From assembly GCA_016795105.1 (NCBI GenBank), contig JAEUIH010000001.1:176356-240355 (forward strand): a stretch of DNA of 64,000 bases. The letters run 5' to 3'. A model generated the notes under the pieces. That model made no database searches and was not told where the DNA came from. It saw only the letters and a program-made list of their open reading frames with translations. The stretch comes from Planctomyces sp. Its GTDB lineage: Bacteria; Planctomycetota; Planctomycetia; Planctomycetales; Planctomycetaceae. The position numbers and the translations under genes were made by a program. Shown here in pieces: positions 53,969 through 63,578 of this stretch; position 1 is the first letter of the stretch, and each line of letters starts with the position of its first letter.

Positions 53969-54544
53969 ATGTTGCACCTTAAAGCGACAACACCGGAACG
54001 TTGGCTGCGTCAGGTGGATGAACATCTCTCGGCAATTTTAGTCGACCACGCACATTGTGAACAGAAGGCCGCGTTTACCGCGATGGACCTGATGTTCGAC
54101 TATGTTGAAAATGAAGAGCTCTGCGATGAAATGACAGAAATCGTTCGCGAGGAACTCGAACACTTCCAGCAGGTGCGAAGCCTGCTGAAGGAAAAGGGTG
54201 TTCGCTTCTGCCGGCTGAAGCCCGGTACGTATGGAAAGAAACTAAAGGAGTTAGTTCGTCGACAGGAGCCTCACCGAGTAGTTGATCGCCTTCTGATTGC
54301 TGCGATTATTGAAGCACGAAGCTGCGAACGATTTGTACTTCTGCGTGATTACCTGCAGGATCCGGAATTGAAAGCCTTCTACGGGAGTCTCTACGAGTCA
54401 GAGGCACGTCACCACAGCACGTACGTCCGACTCGCAAAGCACTATGCACCGGACCATGAGGTGATTGACCGGCTCAATGAACTGACGACTTTGGAAGCGG
54501 AGATCATCACCGTTGGTTGTGAACTCCCTCGCGTCCATAGTTGA
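53969..54544 (+). CDS. miaE: tRNA-(ms2io6A)-hydroxylase
   Basis: 191 residues of the MiaE family, a ferritin-like non-heme di-iron monooxygenase that hydroxylates the isopentenyl group of ms2i6A37 in tRNA. Di-iron ligand motifs are in order: HAHCEQKAA (Glu31), EELEHFQQV, EARSCERF and ESEARHHSTYV. GGGAG is 14 bases before the ATG. Located directly after ung, 39 bases apart, so possibly in the same transcript. Convergent with the DUF3179-like gene four bases on. Confidence 0.92.
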   Translation: MLHLKATTPERWLRQVDEHLSAILVDHAHCEQKAAFTAMDLMFDYVENEELCDEMTEIVREELEHFQQVRSLLKEKGVRFCRLKPGTYGKKLKELVRRQEPHRVVDRLLIAAIIEARSCERFVLLRDYLQDPELKAFYGSLYESEARHHSTYVRLAKHYAPDHEVIDRLNELTTLEAEIITVGCELPRVHS

Positions 54545-54548
54545 CGCG

Positions 54549-55136
54549 TTACGGGGTCACCGGGGTTTCCTTTTTTGGGCCGTGCTCTTCCTCCATGTAT
54601 CCGAGGAATACTCGTGTCTCCGGGTACTTCGCCTTCCAGTCGCCCCACTTTGTCAGCTCGTACTCTGCTTCTGGCAGAGGAATATCCTTTGAGGACTGAC
54701 TATACATTCTACCGTTAACCATCAGAGCCATTTCGTCGTTCATAAATCCTCCGACTTTGACGTCGGGTAACTGGCCCTCTTTATCAGTAGTGAATACTCG
54801 GACGCAATCGCGCTCATCGCAGAAGGTGATGGAGACCGGTGTGATGCCGACGGTATCATTCACGACATGGCTGGCGATTGGTCGCATCACATCCTTCACG
54901 TAGCATCGAGCATGACCGCCCTGAACAACGCCAATGACGATCTGTTCGTCCGGCAATGTGACTTCATCCGCTCGGAACGTGATTGGAGCAATCACGGGCG
55001 GTGTGATGAATGGCGTATTGAGCGCTCCCATCATTCCCAGAGGGATTGGCTTCAGATCCTGCTGAGCCTGCTGCTCGTCGCAACCGGCAGCCACAAACAA
55101 ACCAAGGACGAACAAAACGCGGGTCGAAATCTTCAT
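54549..55136 (-). CDS. DUF3179-like lipoprotein
   Basis: 195 residues. The N-terminal lipoprotein signal MKISTRVLFVLGLFVAAGCDEQ has a plausible lipobox (AAGC). The body resembles DUF3179: EQIVIGVVQGGHARCYVKDVMRPIASHVVNDTVGITPVSITFCDERDCVRVFTTD. That domain is of unknown function and usually exported. The two Cys in FCDERDCVRVF may pair or bind metal. The ATG at 55136 is chosen at the signal; 16 upstream codons lack signal character. Confidence 0.8.
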   Translation of the reverse strand: MKISTRVLFVLGLFVAAGCDEQQAQQDLKPIPLGMMGALNTPFITPPVIAPITFRADEVTLPDEQIVIGVVQGGHARCYVKDVMRPIASHVVNDTVGITPVSITFCDERDCVRVFTTDKEGQLPDVKVGGFMNDEMALMVNGRMYSQSSKDIPLPEAEYELTKWGDWKAKYPETRVFLGYMEEEHGPKKETPVTP

Positions 55137-55500
55137 AGGAACAGCCACCCTGAACACCATTGAACACTGATGAACAAGACACAACAGCAGAGCCTTGTTC
55201 TACGGACCATCGTTTCAAAACACACGAAAAATTCAATCAAATCAATGGGAATAGTTGCATCGCAGGCACAATACGACAACACGTTTTACAGCTTTTCCGC
55301 ATTCTGCACGTTTGATTTCAATTGAAATGCCCCGATTTTCATGCCCGTGGCCGGCGAATCCAAACCCGGGGTTACGGCAGCGGCCCTGGTTTCAGGCAGA
55401 ATCTCAGACAGCACTGGAAAACTCCGTGGGATCAATCTACAACTCGCGTGGAGTACGTACTAATTAATACACTAGAGTAGGTCACGCAAGACGGAGCCCT
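55137..55500. other. intergenic region without visible genes
   Basis: 364 bases between the divergent DUF3179-like gene and the gene at 55501. A/T-richer sequence around 55456-55475 (TACTAATTAATACACTAG) may carry the promoter of the latter. Nothing else recognised. Confidence 0.5.
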
Positions 55501-56967
55501 GTGCGGCTTGAATGGCGAATTGTCAACGCCGTGAATTCCAGCCTGTCGGCGGGAGGGGAGATGCTGACTTTTGGATTGCCCTGGATTTCAGATGAGTGCT
55601 CGCGTCGGTGGATAGGTCCTCGACTTTTCCTCTGGCCGGCAGATGCGGTAGCGGCAGAAACACGAATTTCGATTCTGTCTTCACGACTGGGGCTGGATGT
55701 TGCAAAGGAACAAGAATGGTTCCGGAGACTCAGGGACTGCCTGCGGTTGGCTCGGGAACGAAGAGCAACAGTCCTCACTGCGGAAAGCGCAACTGCTCAT
55801 CAATTCCTTGCCGCAACCGCAGACGCACTCTCGATTGATCTGTGGGTGTTTAAGTGCCGCGATCGAACCAATTCGATCACAACAAGCCGACAACTCGACA
55901 AGTGGATTTGCGATTCGACAGCTCAAGCCAGAAACCCCGCTGCCGGATATCGAACTGTCTTTGTGTCTCCGGTGCTTCAGCCGTTGGCCACAGAAGATTT
56001 TGAGTCCCGCCTGCGAAACTTAGTCAGCTTCCCCCACGGATTTTCAGAGATCTCCAGGCAACCTGATTCAGAACTTCCAACGTATCCCGTGGCGGATCGC
56101 TTGTTGATGGCGGCAGCCACGGAAATCCATATCCTGCGGCAACGGAATGGTGGATTCGTGGGCAGGCTTGCAGAATTGCATGTCGAGGATCCTGAACGCT
56201 GCTTAATCCCGATTCACAAAACCGAAATGAGTTCAACGCCGTCGCGCAGTTCAAAAGCGAAGTCAGGCAACAGGAAAAATTGCCAACGCGGCAGCATCGA
56301 GAAGAATTCCGATCACACGCGAACGGCGGAAGATCGTCCCGAAGATCATTCAGTGTTTCGTTCTCCTGAAGAATGGCTTCTGCACTGGACACGGTCATTC
56401 TATGGGCCATGGCCAGGTCAAACGAGGAACGACTGGCTTCGGGAAGTTGTGCTTACTGAAGTTCCAGCAGATCATTCAGCATCCGGAACGTTGTATCGAA
56501 TTCTTGATGAACAGCGGATTCGTGCAAGCTCCTCAGGGATTCGTGGCAACTACAACGTGGTCTGCTTTACAGAGGTACCGTTGAACCAGTTCAGGTCTCT
56601 GCGAGCGTATCGAAAGCACCGGAATCGCTACGACTTCGTGCCCTTCGGAATTGCAATTCGCCGGTCAAAGCTTGAGGCGACTGGCGCGAAGCCTGTGATA
56701 TATGGGGATCAAGAACTGTGGCAGGGGCTGAGCGACAGTGAGCGACCGTGGTTTCAACTCGGGGCCGGGAGCCCGGAAGCTCTGCGAAATCGAATTGAGC
56801 GGGAATGGCGAGTTCAGGGCGATGTGCTTCTGGATACTCTGGATCAACAGGACGTTTGCGTGTTCGTCGATCAGGAGTCAGATATATGGAGATTTCGCAA
56901 ATTCACCTGCGATGTCGTGATCGTACCAGGTGTCGAGAGCAAAAAATGTGGGCGTGACAATCAATAG
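55501..56967 (+). CDS. unrecognised two-part protein with AbiGi-like C-terminal half
   Basis: 488 residues, GTG start with GGAG four bases upstream. No signal peptide. The first ~230 residues form an alpha/beta-like region (GPRLFLWPADAV, RATVLTAESATAHQFLAATADALSIDLWVFKC, LPTYPVADRLLMAAATEIHILRQRNGG). A low-complexity Ser/Lys/Asn linker (about 238-275) follows. The C-terminal part has ASSSGIRGNYNVVCFTEVPLNQFRSLRAYRKH, FVPFGIAIRRSKLEATGAKPVIYGDQELW and EREWRVQGDV. That ordering (FTE-P, Y..FGIA-R, A-PV-Y, EREWR) resembles AbiGi/DUF2971-type phage-defence or ADP-ribosyltransferase-like modules. This is by eye only. Function unknown; it stands alone before an unrelated operon. Confidence 0.75.
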   Translation: MRLEWRIVNAVNSSLSAGGEMLTFGLPWISDECSRRWIGPRLFLWPADAVAAETRISILSSRLGLDVAKEQEWFRRLRDCLRLARERRATVLTAESATAHQFLAATADALSIDLWVFKCRDRTNSITTSRQLDKWICDSTAQARNPAAGYRTVFVSPVLQPLATEDFESRLRNLVSFPHGFSEISRQPDSELPTYPVADRLLMAAATEIHILRQRNGGFVGRLAELHVEDPERCLIPIHKTEMSSTPSRSSKAKSGNRKNCQRGSIEKNSDHTRTAEDRPEDHSVFRSPEEWLLHWTRSFYGPWPGQTRNDWLREVVLTEVPADHSASGTLYRILDEQRIRASSSGIRGNYNVVCFTEVPLNQFRSLRAYRKHRNRYDFVPFGIAIRRSKLEATGAKPVIYGDQELWQGLSDSERPWFQLGAGSPEALRNRIEREWRVQGDVLLDTLDQQDVCVFVDQESDIWRFRKFTCDVVIVPGVESKKCGRDNQ

Positions 56968-57041
56968 TCAGTCCGCGGGGACTTCTGATATACTGTGAGC
57001 GTGAGCTGGAACCGAGACATGATTTCTACCAGGAGAGTTCG

Positions 57042-58391
57042 GTGGTCACACTGACTGATTCAATACACGTTATTGTTCGAAACCACTTTATTGTTCGAAA
57101 CCATTGTTTGAAGACGGCCGCCGTCGTGTTTGCAACCGTGCTCTGTACCGGTTTGCAAGTGTCCGGAGACGATTGGCCTCAATGGGGCGGACCGAAACGG
57201 GACTGCGTCTGGCGTGAAGACGGGATCATCGATCGTTTCTCGACGGATGGACTGCTGCCTCGCAAATGGTCGGTACCGATTTCTGAAGGCTACTCAGGCC
57301 CGGCTGTGGCAAACGACCGGGTCTACGTGACAGATCGGGTGGCGGAGGGGCAGTTGGAACGAGTTCTGTGTCTTGATGCGGAGACAGGGACTCAGATTTG
57401 GAAACACGAGTACGAGGCGAGGTATACCGTCAGCTATCCCCATGGACCACGGGCAACACCCGTAATCTTCGACGGGTTAGTCTACACCATTGGTGCCGAA
57501 GGGCATATGTTCTGCTTCGAGGATCAAACAGGGAAGATTGTCTGGCAGAAGCAGTTTCAACAGGACTTCGGAACCGGTCTGCCCACTTGGGGTATGGCTG
57601 CGTCTCCGCTGATTGATGGCGATCACCTGATTACACTTGTGGGAGGAACGAATGGCGGACTTGTTATCTGTTTTGATCGGCGAACGGGGGCAGAGATCTG
57701 GAGGGCCATCGATGACCCGGCTGTCGGATATTGCCCTCCGGTGATCTATGAATTCGGCGGGCGGCGGCAACTGATTATCTGGCATCCTTCAGCTGTTACA
57801 TCGCTTGACCCAACCACCGGCAAGTTGATTTGGAGTCATCCCTGGGAGATCAAATACGGCCTGACGGTCCCGATGCCTCAGCAACTTGGTGATCGTCTGT
57901 TTCTGACAGCATTCTATGACGGACCACTGATGCTGAAGGTTTCAGATTCTTCTGCGGAAGTCGTGTGGAAAGGAAAAAGCGGAAGCGAAATCAACACGGA
58001 TGGCCTGCACTCGATCATGCCGACGCCGGTCGTGAGGGAAGATTTCATCTTTGGTATCTGCAGTTATGGACAGATGCGGTGCCTGAAAACTGGCACGGGT
58101 GAACGCGTCTGGGAATCTCTCGATGCAACCGGGTCGGGCAGATGGTGGAACGCTTTTATCGTGCCACAGGGCGATCGCTACTTTATACACAATGAACAGG
58201 GCGATTTGATCATTGCGAACCTTGGCGGTGAGGGTTATCGTGAAGTCAGTCGAGCGAAGCTGGTGGAACCAACTCGACCGGTTCAGCGAAGGATGACGAT
58301 CTGGTCGCATCCTGCTTTTGCGATGAAGAGTGTGTTTGCGAGAAACGATAAGGAGATTGTGCGAATCGACTTGTCGGCAGAAAGTCCATAG
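57042..58391 (+). CDS. PQQ-binding-like beta-propeller protein
   Basis: 449 residues, GTG with AGGAG six bases upstream. Signal peptide after a long N-region (TAAVVFATVLCTGLQVSG), mature start DDWPQWGGPKRDCVW, the standard opening of planctomycete PQQ-propeller proteins. Blades include VLCLDAETGTQIWKHEY, FCFEDQTGKIVWQKQF, VICFDRRTGAEIWRAI, VTSLDPTTGKLIWSHPW and MRCLKTGTGERVWESLD. An 18-base tandem duplication near the start repeats IVRNH twice. First gene of a six-gene plus-strand operon. Role probably structural or a redox scaffold; cofactor binding not shown. Confidence 0.88.
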   Translation: MVTLTDSIHVIVRNHFIVRNHCLKTAAVVFATVLCTGLQVSGDDWPQWGGPKRDCVWREDGIIDRFSTDGLLPRKWSVPISEGYSGPAVANDRVYVTDRVAEGQLERVLCLDAETGTQIWKHEYEARYTVSYPHGPRATPVIFDGLVYTIGAEGHMFCFEDQTGKIVWQKQFQQDFGTGLPTWGMAASPLIDGDHLITLVGGTNGGLVICFDRRTGAEIWRAIDDPAVGYCPPVIYEFGGRRQLIIWHPSAVTSLDPTTGKLIWSHPWEIKYGLTVPMPQQLGDRLFLTAFYDGPLMLKVSDSSAEVVWKGKSGSEINTDGLHSIMPTPVVREDFIFGICSYGQMRCLKTGTGERVWESLDATGSGRWWNAFIVPQGDRYFIHNEQGDLIIANLGGEGYREVSRAKLVEPTRPVQRRMTIWSHPAFAMKSVFARNDKEIVRIDLSAESP

Positions 58392-58442
58392 CAGCAAGTG
58401 AATCCCCGCGAATATTGTTTCTGGATCAAGTGAGCCTCAGTC

Positions 58443-59891
58443 ATGCAGAATCAACTCCAGTCTGTTGTTGATGGACTCAATCGTCGCGTATTTCTCGGTC
58501 GCCACGCAGGGTCTGTCGGTCTGGCAGCCCTTGCTTCGCTGATCGCGAATCCGGTTGCGAGCGGTCGTGACTCGTCGACGGGCGGTGCTCCACATCACGC
58601 GCCAAAGGCGAAGCGAATCATTTACCTGTTTCAGTCGGGCGCTCCGTCACAAATGGATCTGTTTGATCCAAAACCTGCGATTCAGGATCGGCGAGGCGAG
58701 AACCTGCCGGATTCGATTCGTCAGGGGCAGCGTCTTACAACGATGACAAGTGGACAGTCAACATTCCCAGTTGCACCGTCCATTTTTAAGTTTGCTCAAC
58801 ATGGCGAATCTGGCATGTGGATGAGTGAAATCCTGCCCCACATGTCGTCGATTGCCGACAAGTTCTGCATGATTCGGACGCTGCACACAGAAGCCATCAA
58901 TCACGATCCCGCAATCACATTCTGCCAGACAGGTTCTCAGCTTGCCGGCCGACCCAGCATTGGATCGTGGGTCAGTTATGGACTTGGCAGTGAGAACCAG
59001 AATCTGCCGGCCTATGTCGTGCTGACATCGTTTGGAAGTGGCCGCCCGGATGATCAGCCCCTGTATGATCGACTCTGGGGGTCCGGGTTTCTGCCGACTC
59101 AGCATCAGGGTGTGAAGTTTCGAAACCAGGGCGATGCGGTGCTGTATTTGAGCAATCCTCCTGGTATCACAGCTGAAACACGTCGGTCGACCCTTGACCG
59201 TCTTGCGACGCTGAACCAACAGAGACTGCTCTCTGTCGGTGACCCCGAAATCCAGACTCGAATTGCACAGTACGAAATGGCGTTCCGGATGCAGTCGAGT
59301 GTACCGGAGCTGCTCGATTTTTCAGGCGAGCCGAAGCATGTTCTGGATTCCTATGGCCCGGATGTCAATCGACCTGGAAGTTATGCAGCGAATTGCCTTC
59401 TGGCTCGGCGGCTGGCGGAACGAGACGTCCGATTTGTGCAGTTGTTTCACATGGGATGGGATCATCACGGTGGACTTCCCGGAGCCATTCGAGGTCAATG
59501 CAACGATACGGACCAGGCGACCACTGCTTTGATCAACGACCTTGAACAGCGAGGCCTCCTGAAAGATACACTGATTGTCTGGGGCGGAGAATTTGGTCGT
59601 ACGATCTATTCACAGGGAAATGTGACCGAAGACAACTATGGTCGTGATCATCATCCCCGTTGCTTTACAGTGCTGCTGGCAGGTGCAGGCGTTCGCACAG
59701 GAATGACGTGGGGCGAAACGGATGACTACTGTTACAACATTGTCAGCGGAGCCGTTCACGTTCATGACCTGAATGCAACCATTTTGCATCTGATGGGCAT
59801 GAACCATGAACGACTCACATGGAAGTATCAGGGACGCGATTTCCGACTGACAGATATTCATGGTGAACTGATCCAGCCCGTTCTTTCCTGA
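58443..59891 (+). CDS. DUF1501 domain-containing Tat-exported protein
   Basis: 482 residues. Tat motif NRRVFLGR at 13-20. The family marks [55 protein letters not shown] and [37 protein letters not shown] are all present, closer to the copy at 3776 than to that at 19104. It follows the PQQ-propeller gene by 51 bases, without a DUF1549/DUF1553 partner nearby. Confidence 0.93.
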   Translation: MQNQLQSVVDGLNRRVFLGRHAGSVGLAALASLIANPVASGRDSSTGGAPHHAPKAKRIIYLFQSGAPSQMDLFDPKPAIQDRRGENLPDSIRQGQRLTTMTSGQSTFPVAPSIFKFAQHGESGMWMSEILPHMSSIADKFCMIRTLHTEAINHDPAITFCQTGSQLAGRPSIGSWVSYGLGSENQNLPAYVVLTSFGSGRPDDQPLYDRLWGSGFLPTQHQGVKFRNQGDAVLYLSNPPGITAETRRSTLDRLATLNQQRLLSVGDPEIQTRIAQYEMAFRMQSSVPELLDFSGEPKHVLDSYGPDVNRPGSYAANCLLARRLAERDVRFVQLFHMGWDHHGGLPGAIRGQCNDTDQATTALINDLEQRGLLKDTLIVWGGEFGRTIYSQGNVTEDNYGRDHHPRCFTVLLAGAGVRTGMTWGETDDYCYNIVSGAVHVHDLNATILHLMGMNHERLTWKYQGRDFRLTDIHGELIQPVLS

Positions 59892-59915
59892 TTGCCATCA
59901 TTCGGGAGCCATCCT

Positions 59916-61100
59916 TTGTTGATCGAGACGGTTCTGCGGATCGGATTCATCGTGCGACTATCGTTGCAGCTCCACCTGGATATGGCATTGCACAATCCTC
60001 AGGCGGAGCTGTTTCCAGGTCCACAGTCAGAGGATGGGAAGCAATCATCCAGGGATGCAAATCAACAGTCTGATGATCGATCAATTCTGCCGTTTGTGAC
60101 CACCGATGAAATCATCAGACGGCATGCGGAGACTGGTGCCACATCCAGGGTGAGTGGTGTCATTCAGGATTTCTCCGGAGATATGGTGTCCATTCGCCGA
60201 GGAGGTACAGGAAAAGAAGAAGTACTCCGACTCAGAGAAATCGAGCAGATACGTTTTCGGAAGTCTGCTGAATATGAAGAAGGTCTCCGATTCATTGCAG
60301 CAGGCGACTGGAAGAGAGCGTTGAGTTCACTGACGACGGCTGCTGAACTGGAGCCTCGTCCCTGGGTTGTTCGGGAGATTATGGCCAGTCAGATTCGATG
60401 CCTGACAGCGATCGGAAGACGTGCCGACACCATTCAGATTGTTGAGGAAATTCTGGAATCAGACCCGCATACTCGACATGTTGCTCTGCTCCCGTTGGTC
60501 TGGGATGAACGACTTCCCGAGTCAGAGCGGACAATGGTCCCCCTTTCAGATCTTGAAAGCAGTTCGCTCGTTCGAAAGCTCACTGCGGCCTCTGTCTGGC
60601 TGCATGACGATAAGCATGCGGCCGCTGCTCAGGCAGAATTACACTCGCTCCGTTTGTGCGGTCGAAAGCGTATTCAGGAACTGGCAGAGATTCAGTTGTG
60701 GAGAGTGCGAGTGATACACCCTGATCGACTACGAACCGCAGATACAGAAATCTGGGAAGGACGGGTCGTCGATTTTGAACGGCCGATTCGGGGGCCGGCG
60801 GCGATTGTGCTTGGACGCGCATTTCTGCATCAGCATCAGTATGACAAAGCTGCATTCGCATTTCTCTGGATGCCTGTGCTTCAGGTTGAAGATCGTCCAC
60901 TCGCCGCAGCCAGCCTGAAGTATGCAGCGATTGCGCTTCAGACTGCGGGTCGCCCCGAGGAATCCTCGGTGATCACATCAGAACTGCTGAACCGATTTCC
61001 AGAAACGTCCAGTGCTCAGCAGGTCGCAGCCGCAGAAAATTCGAAAGTGCCTCAGGGGAATTCGCAGGAAGGTCGATCAAATGAACTCGCGGTACCCTGA
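59916..61100 (+). CDS. hypothetical protein with TPR-like C-terminal part
   Basis: 394 residues from TTG 59916, with GGGAG seven bases upstream; ATG 59982 is an alternative. A short hydrophobic N-terminus is followed by a small beta domain (about 70-115: SGVIQDFSGDMVSIRRGGTGKEEVLRLREIEQIRF), reminiscent of the planctomycete LamG-less 'SHD1-like' fold. Helical repeats to the end include EYEEGLRFIAAGDWKRALSSLTTAAELEPRPWVVREIM and RADTIQIVEEILESDP. Likely a scaffold or assembly protein. Starts 24 bases after DUF1501 and overlaps the next gene. Confidence 0.7.
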   Translation: MLIETVLRIGFIVRLSLQLHLDMALHNPQAELFPGPQSEDGKQSSRDANQQSDDRSILPFVTTDEIIRRHAETGATSRVSGVIQDFSGDMVSIRRGGTGKEEVLRLREIEQIRFRKSAEYEEGLRFIAAGDWKRALSSLTTAAELEPRPWVVREIMASQIRCLTAIGRRADTIQIVEEILESDPHTRHVALLPLVWDERLPESERTMVPLSDLESSSLVRKLTAASVWLHDDKHAAAAQAELHSLRLCGRKRIQELAEIQLWRVRVIHPDRLRTADTEIWEGRVVDFERPIRGPAAIVLGRAFLHQHQYDKAAFAFLWMPVLQVEDRPLAAASLKYAAIALQTAGRPEESSVITSELLNRFPETSSAQQVAAAENSKVPQGNSQEGRSNELAVP

Positions 61101-62163
61101 ATTTGTTGTGGGCGGATCCAATCTGCAGATTGGTCAGCAGATTGGCCATGCTTTTCGTGATTCAATTCGTCGATTCACGGAACTCGGCAGAATGCGAATT
61201 CACGAAACTCTTCCGGTGACTGATTCGCAGATCGATGAGATATGTCAGAGGAGTCTTGCCTACGTCGAAAAGTACAGCCCCGAATATCTGGAGGAACTGC
61301 GGGGGATGTCGGAAGGTTCCGGCAGAACGCTGATCGATCTCATGCTGCTTCAAATCCGAAATCAGTTTCATGGCTCAATGAACTCCGAGCTTGCAGCCGA
61401 CAGCGGCTGTACGTCGTTGTCGATCTCTCACAGTCGAAGTGCCACAGAAACACCAATTGTGGCTCAGAACTGGGATAATGATGGGGCGCTTGATGAGTTC
61501 ACCGTTGTGGTGACTCGACGCCCCGTGAACCGTCCGGCGACACTCTGCATCACACAGACGGGGTTGATTGCATATATTGGTATCAACGAATTCGGGATCG
61601 GTGCCTGCCTCAATTCGCTGCCTGCTCCGTCTCGCGTATTGGGAGTTCCGCACTACTTTACATTGCGACGCCTGCTGGAGAGTCACTCCGTCACTGAGGC
61701 CGTGGCGGCTGTTGAAACCGCAGAGAGAGCGATTCCGGCTAATATCATGTTGAGTACTCCGGAAGGACCACGAAACCTGGAAGTTACAGTTGATACGATT
61801 CGAGTTCTGCATGACGAAGGATGTGGGCTGCTGACTCATACGAATCACTGCATCCATCCAGATCTGGTTGCGATCAATCAGCTCTATCCGGAACTCATTC
61901 AGTCCGGACCACGAAAGTGCCGCATTGACCATCTACTCACGGGAAAACCAAGGATCTCCATAAACGATTTGAAGTCGGCATTTGCGGACCATAACGATTT
62001 CCCTCAGTCAATCTGCCGCCATCGCAACATTCATCCTCCTCATGGTTGCTGGGAGACCGTCTTCTCTGTCATCATGCTGCCCGAAGAACGCAGACTTCTG
62101 GCCACGCGGGGAAATCCGTGTGACAGCCAATGGGAAGAGTACATTCTGCAGCCAGACCCTTGA
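61081..62163 (+). CDS. C45 family autoproteolytic acyltransferase/hydrolase
   Basis: 360 residues of the acyl-CoA:6-aminopenicillanate acyltransferase (peptidase C45, Ntn-hydrolase) family. The autoprocessing nucleophile is Cys110 in ADSGCTSLS; cleavage before it would give a ~109-residue alpha chain and ~250-residue beta chain. Downstream landmarks VAQNWDNDGALDEFTVVV, YIGINEFGIGACLNSLPA and LTHTNHCIHPDL match the family. GGAAGG lies before the ATG, and the start overlaps the previous gene by 20 bases. No signal peptide. Substrate unknown; family members act on amide bonds of small molecules. Confidence 0.9.
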   Translation: MNSRYPEFVVGGSNLQIGQQIGHAFRDSIRRFTELGRMRIHETLPVTDSQIDEICQRSLAYVEKYSPEYLEELRGMSEGSGRTLIDLMLLQIRNQFHGSMNSELAADSGCTSLSISHSRSATETPIVAQNWDNDGALDEFTVVVTRRPVNRPATLCITQTGLIAYIGINEFGIGACLNSLPAPSRVLGVPHYFTLRRLLESHSVTEAVAAVETAERAIPANIMLSTPEGPRNLEVTVDTIRVLHDEGCGLLTHTNHCIHPDLVAINQLYPELIQSGPRKCRIDHLLTGKPRISINDLKSAFADHNDFPQSICRHRNIHPPHGCWETVFSVIMLPEERRLLATRGNPCDSQWEEYILQPDP

Positions 62164-62217
62164 TCTGGAACTTCACGCGCCTTCGAGAACGATTTCGAAT
62201 CACCTGCCGAGACAATC

Positions 62218-62742
62218 ATGACGAAGAACCTGCCACTGAATGGTCGCCGCTATTTCTGCTTTGTCGGAGATGACTACGAAGACCTTGAACTCTGGTATCC
62301 AAAGCTGCGATTGATTGAAGCAGGTGCAGAGTTTATTGTGGCGGGACAAAAGTCCGGACATCGATACGTTGGAAAAAATGGATACCCATGCGTGTCAGAC
62401 GTGGGTATTGATGGAACAGATACCTCTGCATTTCATGGGCTGATCTGCGCAGGAGGCTGGATGCCGGATAAACTCCGACGAGATCCCGAAGTTCTGCGGA
62501 TTACTAGGGAATTTGCCAATTCCGGTAAGCTCGTTGCAGCGATCTGTCACGGCGGCTGGATACCGATATCAGCGAATGTCTATCGCGGTGTTCGGGTCAC
62601 AGGTTCACCAGGGATCAAAGACGATCTGATCAATGCGGGTGGGTTGTTTGAAGATGCACCTGTTGTTGTCGATCGCCATTTTATCAGCAGCCGTCGACCG
62701 GACGACCTGCCGGACTTCTGCAGAGCGATTGTCGAGCTTTAG
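62218..62742 (+). CDS. DJ-1/PfpI family protein
   Basis: 174 residues. The nucleophile elbow AAICHGGW has Cys110 and a following His, and the supporting Glu is in DDYEDLELWYP (Glu21). GLICAGGWMPDKLRRDPEVLRI and VTGSPGIKDDLINAGGLFEDAPVVVDRHFISSRRPDDLPDFCRAI fit PfpI-type proteins (protease, deglycase or chaperone activity have been reported for relatives). Cytoplasmic. 54 bases after the C45 gene and probably co-transcribed. Confidence 0.92.
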   Translation: MTKNLPLNGRRYFCFVGDDYEDLELWYPKLRLIEAGAEFIVAGQKSGHRYVGKNGYPCVSDVGIDGTDTSAFHGLICAGGWMPDKLRRDPEVLRITREFANSGKLVAAICHGGWIPISANVYRGVRVTGSPGIKDDLINAGGLFEDAPVVVDRHFISSRRPDDLPDFCRAIVEL

Positions 62743-62859
62743 AGTCTTGAAACTGCTTTTACTTGCAATTCGTTCCGGATTGTTCAAAACTGCCAAAGCA
62801 GTGGTAAATTACGCAGCTTCTTTGGTCATCTGAGTCTACTGTTTGGTGGAGGGCATTTT

Positions 62860-63564
62860 GTGAAACGACTGATGCATTTAGGCCTGTTCGTCTTTCTGGC
62901 CCTCCTGTCAACGTCGGGTTCAAAGGTCAGTGCTCAGTCCTATGTCAATCTTCTGAACGACGCAGAGCTGTCTCACTGGATGAAACCCAACGGCGATCCG
63001 GTCCATCGTTCGGAGGATGGGACCTCTGGCTGGCGAATGGAGGACGGCGGCATTCTTCACTTGTCGGGGAATGGCGGCAATCTGCTTTCTCGCGAAAAGT
63101 ATGGCGACTTCGATCTGTGGTTCGAGTATCGAATCTCGGAGAAGGGGAACAACGGAATTAAGTACCGCGTCGCTCAATACAACCGCGATTGGCTGGGACT
63201 GGAATACCAGATTCAGGACGATGCCGCGTTTCCAAACATGAGCCCAAAGCACCTCACCGCGTCGCTCTACGATATTGTTGCTCAATCCAGCCCAATCTTT
63301 GAACGCGACTATCGTCCACTCAGCGAATTCAATGTCGGACGCATCATTCTGCAGGGGAACCAAATTCGGCACTGGCAAAATGGACGGCTGATCATTGATG
63401 AATGTGTCGGCTCAAGTCGCTGGCTGAAAGCGGTTTCCGAAAGTAAGTTCCGGGATCGAGAACACTTTGGGCAAAACCAGCACGGGCATCTGATGTTGAC
63501 TGACCATAACAGCGAAACGTGGTTTCGCAATGTGTTCATCAGACGGCTGGACAAGTGCCCCTGA
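62860..63564 (+). CDS. DUF1080 (3-keto-disaccharide hydrolase-like) protein
   Basis: 234 residues, GTG start. A signal peptide (MKRLMHLGLFVFLALLSTSGSKVSAQ) leads into a single DUF1080 concanavalin-like domain: NLLNDAELSHWMKPNG, GWRMEDGGILHLSGNGGNLLSREKYGDFDLWFEYRIS, GNNGIKYRV, LEYQIQDD, NVGRIILQGNQIRHWQNGRLI. Some family members hydrolyse 3-keto sugars; others are carbohydrate-binding. Last gene of the operon. Convergent with lspA, 14 bases apart. Confidence 0.93.
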   Translation: MKRLMHLGLFVFLALLSTSGSKVSAQSYVNLLNDAELSHWMKPNGDPVHRSEDGTSGWRMEDGGILHLSGNGGNLLSREKYGDFDLWFEYRISEKGNNGIKYRVAQYNRDWLGLEYQIQDDAAFPNMSPKHLTASLYDIVAQSSPIFERDYRPLSEFNVGRIILQGNQIRHWQNGRLIIDECVGSSRWLKAVSESKFRDREHFGQNQHGHLMLTDHNSETWFRNVFIRRLDKCP

Positions 63565-63578
63565 TGTTCAACAGTCGC

